From Aquificaceae bacterium (lineage in GTDB: Bacteria > Aquificota > Aquificia > Aquificales > Aquificaceae): 18,337 bases of DNA. This document shows positions 7,646-13,728 of the stretch, one piece after another. Made by a program: the position numbers and the translations under genes. The stretch is from NCBI GenBank assembly GCA_015492115.1, contig WGFS01000100.1:1-18337 (forward strand), in the 5' to 3' direction. The notes below the pieces were generated by a model, which saw only the letters and a list, made by a program, of their open reading frames with translations, did no database searches and was not told where the DNA came from. The first letter of the stretch is position 1. Each line of letters starts with the position of its first letter.

Positions 7646-8979
7646 AACAGCAACCTCGCCTCGGGGTGCCTTATCCTGCTCTCCTTCTCCTTGCCCATAA
7701 GGGCTATGGCAAAGCTGATTATACCAACCCTTCCCACAACCATGGTTATAGCTATAAGTAACTTGCTTATAGGTGAAAACTGAGCGCTGAAGCTCAACCC
7801 CTCACCTCCTCCGGTGGACAAACCTACCGTGGAGAAGGCGGAGACCACCTCAAAGAGGGTGCTCAGAAAGTCTTTGTCTTCCAGCCTGTCTATGAGCAAG
7901 TTTACCAGAGCGATGTATGTAAAGGAGAGTGCCATGACCACCATAGCACGGTGTATCTGTCCCTGTGTGAGACTTCTATGAAACACAACCACCTCACTCC
8001 TTCCCCTTATGTAGGATAACACCGCCAGTATTATCACAGCGAAGGTCGTGGTTTTTATACCTCCACCCGTACTTCCCGGTGAAGCTCCGACGAACATGAA
8101 GAGCATCAGCAGAAAGAGGGAAGACTCGGAAAGGTAGCTCAGATCTATCGTGTTGAAGCCCGCTGTTCTGGATGACACGCTCAGGAATAGCGTGGAGAGG
8201 AGTCGTTCCTTCCAGTTCAGAGACCAGAGTCCGGGTTCGTGAGCGATCTCGGTTAGGAGCAGTCCTATCCAGCCGGAGAGTATCAGGAGTCCAGTTATAG
8301 AAAGGACGAGCTTTGTGTGGGTTGACAGCCTCCTCACCTTCTTCCTGTAGAACAGGTAGAGGTCATTGATCACGAAGAAGCCGAGACCACCGAGGATGAT
8401 AAGAGACATCACTACCACGTTCACGAACAGGTCTCGCCTGAACCTTACGAGGTTGTCTGAGAAGAGGGAAAAACCCGCGTTGTTGAAGGCTGAAATTGAA
8501 TGGAAGAGTGCGGAAAAGAGGGCTCCGTCTGAGTTCCCTGCGGATCTCCAGTGCAGGTACAGCAGGATAAAACCGAGCAGTTCCACCACTATAACGAACA
8601 GGACAACTCTCCTCAGGAAGCGAACGAGTCCGTAAATGCCCGGGTAGTTCAGAGCTTCCGCCAGCACGAGCCTCTCCTTGAGACCTATCTTACGCTTGAG
8701 GGTTATGAGGAGGAAAGTGGTTATGGTCATGTAGCCCAGACCACCTATCTGTATAAGTCCCAGGAGTAACCATTTACCCGTATCCGTCAGGGCGGTCTCC
8801 GTATTCAGGACGGTAAGACCTGTAACCGTTACAGCTGAAGTAACCGTGAATAGAAGGTCTATCAGGGAGACCTCGTGTTTTGTTGTGGGCAGTACGTAAA
8901 AGAGGAGAACACCCACAGCTATAAGGGCAAGGTAAGACATCAGGACAGCCTGAGGAGGGCTGGGCTTTATTAACCTCAC
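7642..8979 (-). CDS. ktrB: Potassium uptake channel subunit, KtrB/TrkH family
   Basis: Ion-conducting subunit of a Ktr-type K+ uptake system in the inner membrane. Four membrane-pore-membrane repeats are recognisable by their selectivity-filter glycines: SAVTVTGLTV (Gly54), AFNNAGFSL, SSRTAGFNTI and AFSTVGLSTG. A long hydrophobic profile covers all 445 residues. The flexible gate loop region near the third repeat (GASPGSTGGGIKTTT) is also typical. The start is GTG at 8979. There is no Shine-Dalgarno sequence, and a TATAAT on this strand lies 9 bases upstream, so a nearly leaderless transcript is likely. Its 3' end overlaps ktrA (ATGA). Confidence 0.93.
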   Translation of the reverse strand: MRLIKPSPPQAVLMSYLALIAVGVLLFYVLPTTKHEVSLIDLLFTVTSAVTVTGLTVLNTETALTDTGKWLLLGLIQIGGLGYMTITTFLLITLKRKIGLKERLVLAEALNYPGIYGLVRFLRRVVLFVIVVELLGFILLYLHWRSAGNSDGALFSALFHSISAFNNAGFSLFSDNLVRFRRDLFVNVVVMSLIILGGLGFFVINDLYLFYRKKVRRLSTHTKLVLSITGLLILSGWIGLLLTEIAHEPGLWSLNWKERLLSTLFLSVSSRTAGFNTIDLSYLSESSLFLLMLFMFVGASPGSTGGGIKTTTFAVIILAVLSYIRGRSEVVVFHRSLTQGQIHRAMVVMALSFTYIALVNLLIDRLEDKDFLSTLFEVVSAFSTVGLSTGGGEGLSFSAQFSPISKLLIAITMVVGRVGIISFAIALMGKEKESRIRHPEARLLL

Positions 8980-8988
8980 TTTTACTGA

Positions 8989-8996
8989 ATTATAAT
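8989..8996. promoter_or_regulatory. Palindromic ATTATAAT: shared -10 of divergent ktrB and exonuclease genes
   Basis: The 8-mer ATTATAAT is its own reverse complement, so it contains TATAAT on the + strand (8991-8996, towards the exonuclease gene) and on the minus strand (8994-8989, towards ktrB). The gap between the two start codons is only 37 bases and holds no other AT-rich box. Initiation leftward would begin about 2-3 bases before the ktrB GTG. Rightward it gives a short leader with a ribosome binding site. Confidence 0.55.
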
Positions 8997-9003
8997 CATT
9001 TCT

Positions 9004-9009
9004 GGAGGG
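9004..9009 (+). promoter_or_regulatory. Ribosome binding site of the exonuclease gene
   Basis: GGAGGG lies 7 bases before ATG 9017 and fixes that start. This is a leadered, SD-dependent start, in contrast to divergent ktrB on the other side of the same promoter gap. Confidence 0.6.
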
Positions 9010-9016
9010 AGTTTAT

Positions 9017-9730
9017 ATGGATGCGGTCGTGTTTGATATTGAAACCGTTCCGGTAAGCGAGGATAGCTTTGATGACAGGGACTGGGAGTACATACTCAAG
9101 TACGCAGAGAGCGAGGAAGACGAGGAGAAAGAGAAGGAGAAGCTCAGTTTCTGGGCTTTTACAGCCCACCTCGTTAGCGTTACGCTCCTTGACATCCCCA
9201 CCGGGAGAGCTCTGGTCATGTACCTCTCCGATAGAGAAGGGCTTGAAGAGCTTGATAGAGATGGCTTCACTGTTTACATGAAGTCCTTCTCAATTGAAGG
9301 AGGCATAGAGCGTGCGGAGAGAAGGATACTGGAGAATTTCTGGAAGAAGGTTGACGAGAGGAGGAACCAGAGGTTGGTCTCCTTCAACGGGAGGAGGTTT
9401 GACTCAGTGTTCCTTATGCTGAGGTCTTTCGTTCTGGATGTCAGGGTTTCAAGGGATCTTATCGGTAAAAGGTTTTCGTACGACAACCATCTTGACCTGC
9501 TTGATGCCCTTACGTTTCACGGACAGGGGAGGAAGTACTCCCTTGACTTCGTGTGCAGAAGACTGGGTCTCCCATCACCCAAGGAATCTATGGACGGACA
9601 CGAGGTGAAGAGGTACTTCAGAGAGGGCAGGTACAGGGATATAGCGCTGTACAATCTCAAGGATACCATCGCTACAGCCGAGATCTACAGAAGATTTTAC
9701 GATACACTCGGGCATATATTTGGACTTTAG
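9017..9730 (+). CDS. DEDDy 3'-5' exonuclease, PolB-exonuclease-like (DNA_pol_B_exo2 type)
   Basis: A stand-alone proofreading-type exonuclease domain of 237 residues. Exo I is VVFDIETVP (Asp7, Glu9). Exo II is LVSFNGRRFDSVFL, with the metal-binding Asp after the NGR..F signature of the PolB-like group. Exo III is IALYNLKDTIATAEIY, with Tyr and Asp four residues apart, as in DEDDy enzymes. No polymerase domain follows. Relatives are annotated as predicted 3'-5' exonucleases related to the exonuclease domain of PolB; the cellular substrate is not established. An acidic/lysine-rich stretch (ESEEDEEKEKEK, about residues 34-45) is a probable surface loop. The gene is single, divergent from ktrB, and followed by the IS605-like remnant. 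Confidence 0.85.
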   Translation: MDAVVFDIETVPVSEDSFDDRDWEYILKYAESEEDEEKEKEKLSFWAFTAHLVSVTLLDIPTGRALVMYLSDREGLEELDRDGFTVYMKSFSIEGGIERAERRILENFWKKVDERRNQRLVSFNGRRFDSVFLMLRSFVLDVRVSRDLIGKRFSYDNHLDLLDALTFHGQGRKYSLDFVCRRLGLPSPKESMDGHEVKRYFREGRYRDIALYNLKDTIATAEIYRRFYDTLGHIFGL

Positions 9731-9747
9731 CCTGAGGGTCTTCTAAT

Positions 9748-9900
9748 GTGAACCTCTCCTCCTTTACGGAAGGAGCTTCCGGTAGGGGACTGCGCCCCAC
9801 CCGGAAGACCCGCATGGGGATTCCTGCTTCAACGAGGGCTTTTCGCCCTCTCCACAGGCGTAAGTTCGGGTCGCTCCGACCCTACCACCCGTAAGGTAGG
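9748..9900 (-). ncRNA. omega-RNA-like structured right-end region
   Basis: Read on the minus strand, the last 150 bases of the element form consecutive stem-loops: 9900-9881 (CCTACC with GGTAGG), 9882-9868 (GGGTCG with CGACCC), 9850-9834 (GAGGGC with GCCCTC around a TTTTC-type loop), 9807-9776 (CTTCCGG with CCGGAAG plus an inner GGGG/CCCC) and 9775-9759. This mirrors the position of omega RNAs (reRNAs), which overlap the tnpB 3' end and finish at the right end, with the guide taken from flanking DNA. No own promoter is evident and no intact TnpB is present here, so expression and function are uncertain. Confidence 0.45.
9759..9775 (-). repeat. Right-end hairpin of the IS605-like element
   Basis: A six-base-pair stem (CTCCTT at 9759-9764 with AAGGAG at 9770-9775) around a five-base loop. 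Its surroundings repeat, at 16 of 21 positions, the left-end hairpin at 10061-10081. On the minus strand it sits just before the proposed right cleavage site at 9748. Confidence 0.65.
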
Positions 9901-9987
9901 TGAGCCCTTAACCCCTTCGCTTCTAACCGATTCCCAAACCTTTATCACTAAAGTGGAGGCTGGCATCACACCTTTATAGCTCTCCAC
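9829..9987 (-). pseudogene. tnpB: TnpB-like C-terminal remnant
   Basis: A minus-strand frame opens after an in-frame TAG (9990-9988) and ends at TGA (9831-9829), 52 codons. The tail ...GSERPELTPVERAKSPR resembles the poorly conserved C-terminal end of TnpB/OrfB proteins of IS200/IS605 elements, where an E-L-T-P-V-E phrase is common. The opening VMPASTLVIKV faintly recalls the RuvC-III block D-R-D-x-N-A-S-x-N-I-L, but the key Asp and Asn are gone. The nuclease core and zinc finger are missing, so no protein function is expected. The codon after the stop begins AGCAGGAATCCCC, the sequence context usual at the right end of such elements. Confidence 0.6.
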
Positions 9988-10049
9988 CTATGTGAATTAT
10001 ATTAGCCTCCTACTCTGCTACATGCAACCCTAAAACGCCCTTATGGGCG

Positions 10050-10091
10050 ACGCCCTTTATCCCCTCCCTTACGGAAGAGGACTTAGGGCGT
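10050..10091 (-). repeat. Left-end palindrome of the IS605-like element
   Basis: ACGCCC (10050-10055) pairs with GGGCGT (10086-10091), enclosing an inner imperfect hairpin (CCTC 10063-10066 with GAGG 10077-10080). A further tight hairpin CGCCC-TTAT-GGGCG occupies 10036-10049, so GGGCG occurs twice and alternative pairings are possible. The inner block is the partner of the right-end hairpin at 9756-9776. Confidence 0.6.
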
Positions 10092-10100
10092 AAATTTAGT

Positions 10101-10106
10101 TAAAAT
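10101..10106 (+). promoter_or_regulatory. Possible -10 box (TAAAAT) of tRNA-Ser
   Basis: TAAAAT, overlapped by AATAAT at 10105, lies in the short AT-rich strip between the IS605-like left end and the tRNA, 14 bases before the tRNA. The matching -35 region (about 10078-10084) would fall inside the mobile element and shows no consensus hexamer. Confidence 0.35.
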
Positions 10107-10120
10107 AATAAATCCTTCCA

Positions 10121-10212
10121 GGAAGGGTGGCCGAGCGGACGAAGGCGCGGCGCTGGAAACGCCGTGTACCCGGCTTCGGGTACCGAGGGTTCGAATCCCT
10201 CCCCTTCCGCCA
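10121..10212 (+). tRNA. tRNA-Ser (anticodon GGA)
   Basis: Complete class II cloverleaf. The acceptor GGAAGGG (10121-10127) pairs with CCCTTCC (10202-10208), followed by discriminator G and an encoded CCA (10210-10212). The D-arm is GCC/GGC (10130-10146). The anticodon stem CGGCG/CGCCG (10148-10152 and 10160-10164) carries the loop CTGGAAA, giving anticodon GGA, which reads UCC and UCU serine codons. A long variable arm, GTACCCG-GCTT-CGGGTAC, identifies it as a serine tRNA. The T-arm GAGGG-TTCGAAT-CCCTC is canonical. Confidence 0.97.
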
Positions 10213-10219
10213 TAAACTT

Positions 10220-10225
10220 TATAAT
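10220..10225 (+). promoter_or_regulatory. Probable -10 box (TATAAT) for the DUF2892 gene
   Basis: A perfect TATAAT 7 bases after the tRNA CCA end, giving a predicted leader of about 35 bases that contains the strong AGGAGGG (10253-10259) before ATG 10268. It likely drives the DUF2892-ruvX-mltG run independently of the tRNA. Confidence 0.5.
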
Positions 10226-10267
10226 AGGAACGGATAGACATATGATCTTAAAAGGAGGGCAAGAGCC

Positions 10268-10462
10268 ATGGAAAAGAATATGGCTTCGTGGGACAGAGCG
10301 ATAAGGGTTATACTTGCCATAATCTTTATAGCCCTTGCGCTTCAGAAGGGAGGTGCATGGTGGATCCTCGGGATAATCGGAATAGTCTTCATAATTACGT
10401 CTGTGGTGGGTTTCTGCCCACTTTACAAGATAGTGGGGTTTAAGACAGCCAAGGGGTCTTGA
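10268..10462 (+). CDS. DUF2892 small membrane protein
   Basis: A 64-residue inner-membrane protein with the DUF2892 (YgaP C-terminal-like) layout: an amphipathic opening (NMASWDRAIRVIL), two hydrophobic helices (about residues 12-26 and 30-48) and the signature GFCPLYKIVGFKT at the end. The family's role is unclear; some members are fused to rhodanese domains. The strong AGGAGGG at 10253-10259 supports ATG 10268. The stop overlaps ruvX by 4 bases. Confidence 0.88.
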   Translation: MEKNMASWDRAIRVILAIIFIALALQKGGAWWILGIIGIVFIITSVVGFCPLYKIVGFKTAKGS

Positions 10463-10857
10463 AGGTTCTCGCCATAGACTTTGGCACCAAGAGAGTAGGT
10501 TTAGCTGTAGGGGACACTGAATTAGGTATAGCCCTCCCGAAGGGAGTCCTGAAGAACGATGAGCACCTTATAGACAGGTTATACAAGATCATCCACTCCA
10601 CCGGGGTGAGCAGGGTTGTGGTTGGGCTTCCCCTTACACCTTCGGGTAGAGAGGGGCAGAGGGCGAGGGAGGTCAGAGAGTTTGTGGAGAAACTGAAAGG
10701 AAGGCTCGGAGATATTGAAGTTGTACTCTGGGATGAGAGGTACACCACTCTGGAAGCCGAATCCCGTCTGAGAGAGCTTCCTCCAAAGAGGAGGAGGGAG
10801 CTTCTTGACTCGGTCTCCGCCCAGATTATCTTGGAAGAGTATCTTCAATCCCGATGA
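10459..10857 (+). CDS. ruvX: RuvX/YqgF-family putative Holliday junction resolvase / pre-16S rRNA nuclease
   Basis: RNase H-fold nuclease of 132 residues. The family opens with LAIDFGTKRVGLAVGD (Asp6 in the first metal site), continues with VVVGLPLTPSGREG and the WDERYTTLEAESRL motif, and ends with DSVSAQIILEEYL, containing the last acidic residue. Members have been shown to process the 16S rRNA 5' end in E. coli and were also proposed to be Holliday junction resolvases. It starts with TTG at 10459, overlapping the DUF2892 stop by 4 bases, so translation is probably coupled. Its stop overlaps mltG by 4 bases; yqgF-mltG adjacency is also seen in Firmicutes. Confidence 0.93.
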   Translation: MKVLAIDFGTKRVGLAVGDTELGIALPKGVLKNDEHLIDRLYKIIHSTGVSRVVVGLPLTPSGREGQRAREVREFVEKLKGRLGDIEVVLWDERYTTLEAESRLRELPPKRRRELLDSVSAQIILEEYLQSR

Positions 10858-11828
10858 GGAAGCTTATCTTACTCTCAACCTTCTTCATACTCGTTCTCAT
10901 ATACCTGACCTATGCGTTCCTGCCTGTGTACGTAAACACGAAAACAGTTGATATACCTTACGGCATGCCGACCATCAAGATAATAGATACCCTTTACAGG
11001 AAGGGTCTTATAAGGAGCAGGCTTTCCCTCATACTCATACATGCCTTCAGGAAGGATAAGCTTGAAGCTGGAGAGTACGAGTTCAGCGGTTATATATCTC
11101 CCTTTGATGTATATGAGAAGCTATCAAAGGGAATTCACAAACTCCACAAAGTTACCGTAGCCGAGGGTAGCGATCTTTATGATATAGCCGAACTGCTTGA
11201 GAAGGAGCGAGTGTGTAAGAGGGAGGACTTTCTCAGATACGCCATGTCCGAGACCACACCCAAGAGCTATGGACTCTCCACTCCAACCATGGAGGGCTTC
11301 CTTTTCCCGGACACCTACTTCTTCTCCAAGAACACCCACCCTCTCAAGGTCATAGACACTATGTACAGGAACTTCCTTGAGAAGACCGTTGACCTGAGAC
11401 CACGGGTGGCTGAAAAGGGGCTCTCAATTGAGGAGTGGGTTACGGTCGCGTCTATGGTTGAGAAGGAGACCTTTAGAGACAGTGAGAAACCGCTGATAGC
11501 GGCGGTTATATACAACAGGCTCAGGAAGCGCATGAAGCTCCAGATAGACCCCACCGTCATCTACGCCCTGAAGAGAAGGGGTATGTGGGAGGGAAAGTTA
11601 AAGAGAGAACACCTTCAGATAGACGACCCTTACAACACCTACCTGTACTTTGGTCTGCCTCCAACACCGATATGCAATCCCGGACTTTCATCCCTTAAGG
11701 CTGCCCTTGAACCTGCGGATGTCAGGTATCTGTACTTCGTGGTTGACCCAAAGAGGAAGAGACACATATTCAGCACAACTTACGCTCAGCATAGAAGGAA
11801 CGTAGCCCGCGTGCGCAGGAGGAGATAG
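10854..11828 (+). CDS. mltG: Endolytic murein transglycosylase
   Basis: MltG (YceG) cleaves nascent glycan strands next to the inner membrane and sets peptidoglycan chain length. An N-terminal signal-anchor helix (residues 4-26) tethers it, with the enzyme facing the periplasm. A LysM-like subdomain follows (PYGMPTIKIIDTLYRKGLI), then TVAEGSDLYDIAELL. The catalytic part shows EGFLFPDTYFF and ASMVEKETF, whose Glu203 corresponds to the catalytic Glu of the family. IYNRLRKRMKLQIDPTVIYAL, YNTYLYFGLPPTPICNPG and a final FSTTYAQHRRNV are also classic. Length (324 aa) is normal. The tail is unusually arginine-rich (RVRRRR). Confidence 0.95.
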   Translation: MRKLILLSTFFILVLIYLTYAFLPVYVNTKTVDIPYGMPTIKIIDTLYRKGLIRSRLSLILIHAFRKDKLEAGEYEFSGYISPFDVYEKLSKGIHKLHKVTVAEGSDLYDIAELLEKERVCKREDFLRYAMSETTPKSYGLSTPTMEGFLFPDTYFFSKNTHPLKVIDTMYRNFLEKTVDLRPRVAEKGLSIEEWVTVASMVEKETFRDSEKPLIAAVIYNRLRKRMKLQIDPTVIYALKRRGMWEGKLKREHLQIDDPYNTYLYFGLPPTPICNPGLSSLKAALEPADVRYLYFVVDPKRKRHIFSTTYAQHRRNVARVRRRR

Positions 11829-11867
11829 ATTAATAAGGGAAAGGAAAAAATATAAGGAGGTGGAGAG

Positions 11868-12311
11868 ATGGCGTTGTTTGATGAGTGGGTTCAGAAGGGG
11901 CACGACTTTATCCACGATGTGATGGTGGAGCTCGGGATCGATGATGAACACAGAGCATTCAGGATTACGAAGGCCGTCCTGCACGCACTCAGGGACAGGC
12001 TGGATCCCCGTGAGGGAAAGGACTTCTCAGCCCAGCTCCCGATGGTACTTAAGGCGGTCTGGTGTGAGGGCTGGGATCCGACGAGAGGACCTGACAAGAG
12101 TGTGAAAAAGAGGGAGGAGTTTCTCCAGAGGGTCATGAACGACCCGGGTCTGGTAAAGGGAAGGGATATAACGAACCCTGATGAGGCTGAGAGGTTCGTG
12201 AGAGGGGTCTTCAAGGTCATAAAAAAGCATGTCACCTGGGGAGAAGTTGAGGACGTTATACGCCAGCTTCCCGAGGAGATAAGGGAGCTTTGGGGTGAGC
12301 ACAGTCCGTAG
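11868..12311 (+). CDS. DUF2267 protein
   Basis: A 147-residue helical soluble protein that fits DUF2267. It has an N-terminal FDEWVQKGHDFIHDVMVELGI, a central RAFRITKAVLHALRDRLDPREGKDFSAQLPMVLKAVWCEGWDP resembling the family's repeated HRLPxxxAxxLxAQLPxxLRGxYYxGW pattern, and VWCEGWDP at the conserved W position. Its last third (ERFVRGVFKVIKKHVTWGEVEDVIRQLPEEIRELW) looks like a second, diverged half. Function is unknown. AAGGAGG at 11854-11860 sits 7 bases before ATG 11868, a strong ribosome binding site. There is a 39-base gap after mltG with no clear terminator. Confidence 0.85.
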   Translation: MALFDEWVQKGHDFIHDVMVELGIDDEHRAFRITKAVLHALRDRLDPREGKDFSAQLPMVLKAVWCEGWDPTRGPDKSVKKREEFLQRVMNDPGLVKGRDITNPDEAERFVRGVFKVIKKHVTWGEVEDVIRQLPEEIRELWGEHSP

Positions 12312-12313
12312 GT

Positions 12314-12319
12314 TAAAAT
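12314..12319 (+). promoter_or_regulatory. Probable -10 box (TAAAAT) for corA, leaderless start
   Basis: TAAAAT, followed by an overlapping-type TATGAT (12320-12325), sits immediately before the GTG at 12326. Transcription from the first box would begin at or next to the GTG. There is no ribosome binding site. Confidence 0.4.
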
Positions 12320-12325
12320 TATGAT

Positions 12326-13267
12326 GTGATAAAACTCTACTCAATTGCGGGAAGGGAAATCTCCGAGTGGGAAACTGAGGACTTTGAAAAAGCGCGTAAG
12401 AAGGGGATAGTGTGGATTGACGTCCTTGACCCGGATGAGGGGGAAATCTCATGGCTTGAGGAAAAGATAGGCTTTGAGATGCCCTCCAAGGAGGTCATGG
12501 GAGATATAGAGATAAGCTCCAAGTATACGGAGGTAGGGGATTCCATAAACATAAACATGTCCTTTGTAATACAGCAGAAGGAGGAGATAATAGTTGAACC
12601 GGTCTTCTTCTTCATAAGGGAACGCTACTTTGTAACTCTCAGGTACAGAGATATTCCGGCTCTTCTCATATTTCTGAACAGGCTCAAGACCAACAGGGCG
12701 TACATCCAGTTTGCTGAGTCCCTCTTTGGGGAGATCCTGAGCATAGAGGTTGACAGGATCGGGGACAGGCTTGAGATACTCGGCAGGAGGATAAGAAACA
12801 TATGGAAGAAGATATTTGTGGAGCAGTCTGAGGAGCTCATAAAGGACATAGCTTACTACGACGAACTGAACATAACCCTGAGGGAGTCTATAAACGAGAA
12901 GGTCAGGATACTCTCCCGATTTCTCAAGAGCCCCCTGATAAACGCCCAGACCAAGAGGGAGCTGAAGATACTCCTTGACGACCTGAGCACACTCCTTGAC
13001 TACACATCCTTTTACATGGAGAAGATAGACAGCATCCAGAACTCCCTGCTCGGTCTAATCACGATACGTCAGAACGAGGCTGTCAAGGTGTTCACCGTGC
13101 TGGCGACCATATTCCTGCCAGCCACCCTTATAGCGAGCATATTCGGTATGAACTTTGAGAACATGCCAGAGCTCAGCTGGAAGTATGGATACCCCTATTC
13201 CCTCGCACTTATGGTTCTCGTTACCTTGGCTCTCCTTCTCTGGGTCAGGAGGAAAGGGTGGCTTTGA
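12326..13267 (+). CDS. corA: CorA-family magnesium/divalent cation transporter
   Basis: Pentameric Mg2+ (possibly Co2+/Ni2+) channel of the inner membrane. A long cytosolic alpha/beta and coiled-helix domain (about residues 1-245) is followed by two C-terminal helices. The first ends in the hallmark pore signature YGMN-type loop, here IFGMNFENMPELSWKYGYP. The second is SLALMVLVTLALLLWV, with a short basic tail RRKGWL as usual. The length, 313 aa, is normal. The start is GTG 12326; the nearby ATGs at 12321 and 12324 run straight into a stop. A TAAAAT box 7 bases upstream suggests a leaderless transcript. The 3' end overlaps the next gene by 10 bases. Confidence 0.93.
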   Translation: MIKLYSIAGREISEWETEDFEKARKKGIVWIDVLDPDEGEISWLEEKIGFEMPSKEVMGDIEISSKYTEVGDSININMSFVIQQKEEIIVEPVFFFIRERYFVTLRYRDIPALLIFLNRLKTNRAYIQFAESLFGEILSIEVDRIGDRLEILGRRIRNIWKKIFVEQSEELIKDIAYYDELNITLRESINEKVRILSRFLKSPLINAQTKRELKILLDDLSTLLDYTSFYMEKIDSIQNSLLGLITIRQNEAVKVFTVLATIFLPATLIASIFGMNFENMPELSWKYGYPYSLALMVLVTLALLLWVRRKGWL

Positions 13268-13728
13268 GGAAGAGTGTAAAGGTTGAAGATGCGATAATAG
13301 GAAGCTTTGTACTCCTTGCCCTCCTCTACCCTATAATCGTTACACTGCTCATATACGAACAGAAGGGTAAAGGGAGTTCAAGGGAGATAGACATACTGAG
13401 GACAGCTTACCTCTTTTTGGCAGGGCTTGAGGACTGCTCACCAGAAACAGCATCGCACTTGGCCCAGTACATGGATGTGAAGCTTCTCAGGAAGCTCGGA
13501 GGTGTTGGAGGTCTCACGCGGTCCTGTATGGAGAACAGAAGAAAGGTCTCGGGCAATGTGGTCGTTGAAGAGGATATTGAGCGCACGGGGAAGGTTATAC
13601 TGATGGAGGTGGAAATCAAGGTAAAGGAGAAGGGCATGTTCAAAGGGAGTTTAAGGATAAATCTCTACGGCTTCAAAGAAGGGAATACTTTTAAGATCAC
13701 GGAGATAGAGTATGTTAAAGGGGGTTGA
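13258..13728 (+). CDS. Membrane-anchored protein of unknown function
   Basis: I do not recognise this 156-residue protein. One N-terminal hydrophobic helix (residues 12-33, AIIGSFVLLALLYPIIVTLLIY) follows a short basic segment, so the rest probably faces the periplasm. The soluble part has a helical stretch with two cysteines (LEDCSPETASHL... and ...LTRSCMENRRK) about 30 residues apart, which could form a disulfide, then a beta-rich end (GNVVVEEDIERTGKVILMEVEIKVKEKG). The layout resembles an anchored NTF2-like/SnoaL-type domain, but this is only an impression. AGGAGG at 13247-13252 supports GTG 13258; TTG 13264 is also possible. It overlaps corA by 10 and the ROK gene by 17 bases. Confidence 0.7.
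   Translation: MALRKSVKVEDAIIGSFVLLALLYPIIVTLLIYEQKGKGSSREIDILRTAYLFLAGLEDCSPETASHLAQYMDVKLLRKLGGVGGLTRSCMENRRKVSGNVVVEEDIERTGKVILMEVEIKVKEKGMFKGSLRINLYGFKEGNTFKITEIEYVKGG

Larger units (their letters stand above)
9748..10089 (-). mobile_element. Shrunken IS200/IS605-type element, transposase-less
   Basis: This is the only stretch over 300 bases without a complete gene. On the minus strand it runs from a left end after TTTAC (10094-10090) to a right end closing in GGTTCAC (9754-9748). Both ends carry a similar hairpin in the same orientation, as IS200/IS605 elements do for TnpA recognition: 10061-10081 and 9756-9776 on the + strand match at 16 of 21 positions around a shared TTACGGAAG. Between them lie the last ~52 codons of a tnpB-like frame and several strong stem-loops. 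About 340 bp is far too short for tnpA or full tnpB, so it is a decayed or MITE-like derivative. The boundaries are inferred to within a few bases. Confidence 0.7.

Noticed and set aside
7331..7783. 150-codon + strand open frame
   Set aside because: It lies antisense across the ktrA/ktrB junction, whose minus-strand products have complete family motifs; composition is shadow-like.
9759..9850. Hairpins downstream of the exonuclease gene as intrinsic terminators
   Set aside because: None is followed by a T-run on the + strand; they fit the minus-strand element structure instead. They might still attenuate transcription.
10036..10091. CRISPR-like repeats (GGGCG/CGCCC copies)
   Set aside because: Only nested palindromes within one element end; there are no regular spacers or repeated units. 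No CRISPR array is seen anywhere in the window.
9731..10120. tmRNA, RNase P RNA, SRP RNA or 6S RNA in the gene-free stretch
   Set aside because: None of their conserved cores is present on either strand, and the TnpB-like tail plus paired end hairpins fits an IS605-type element better.
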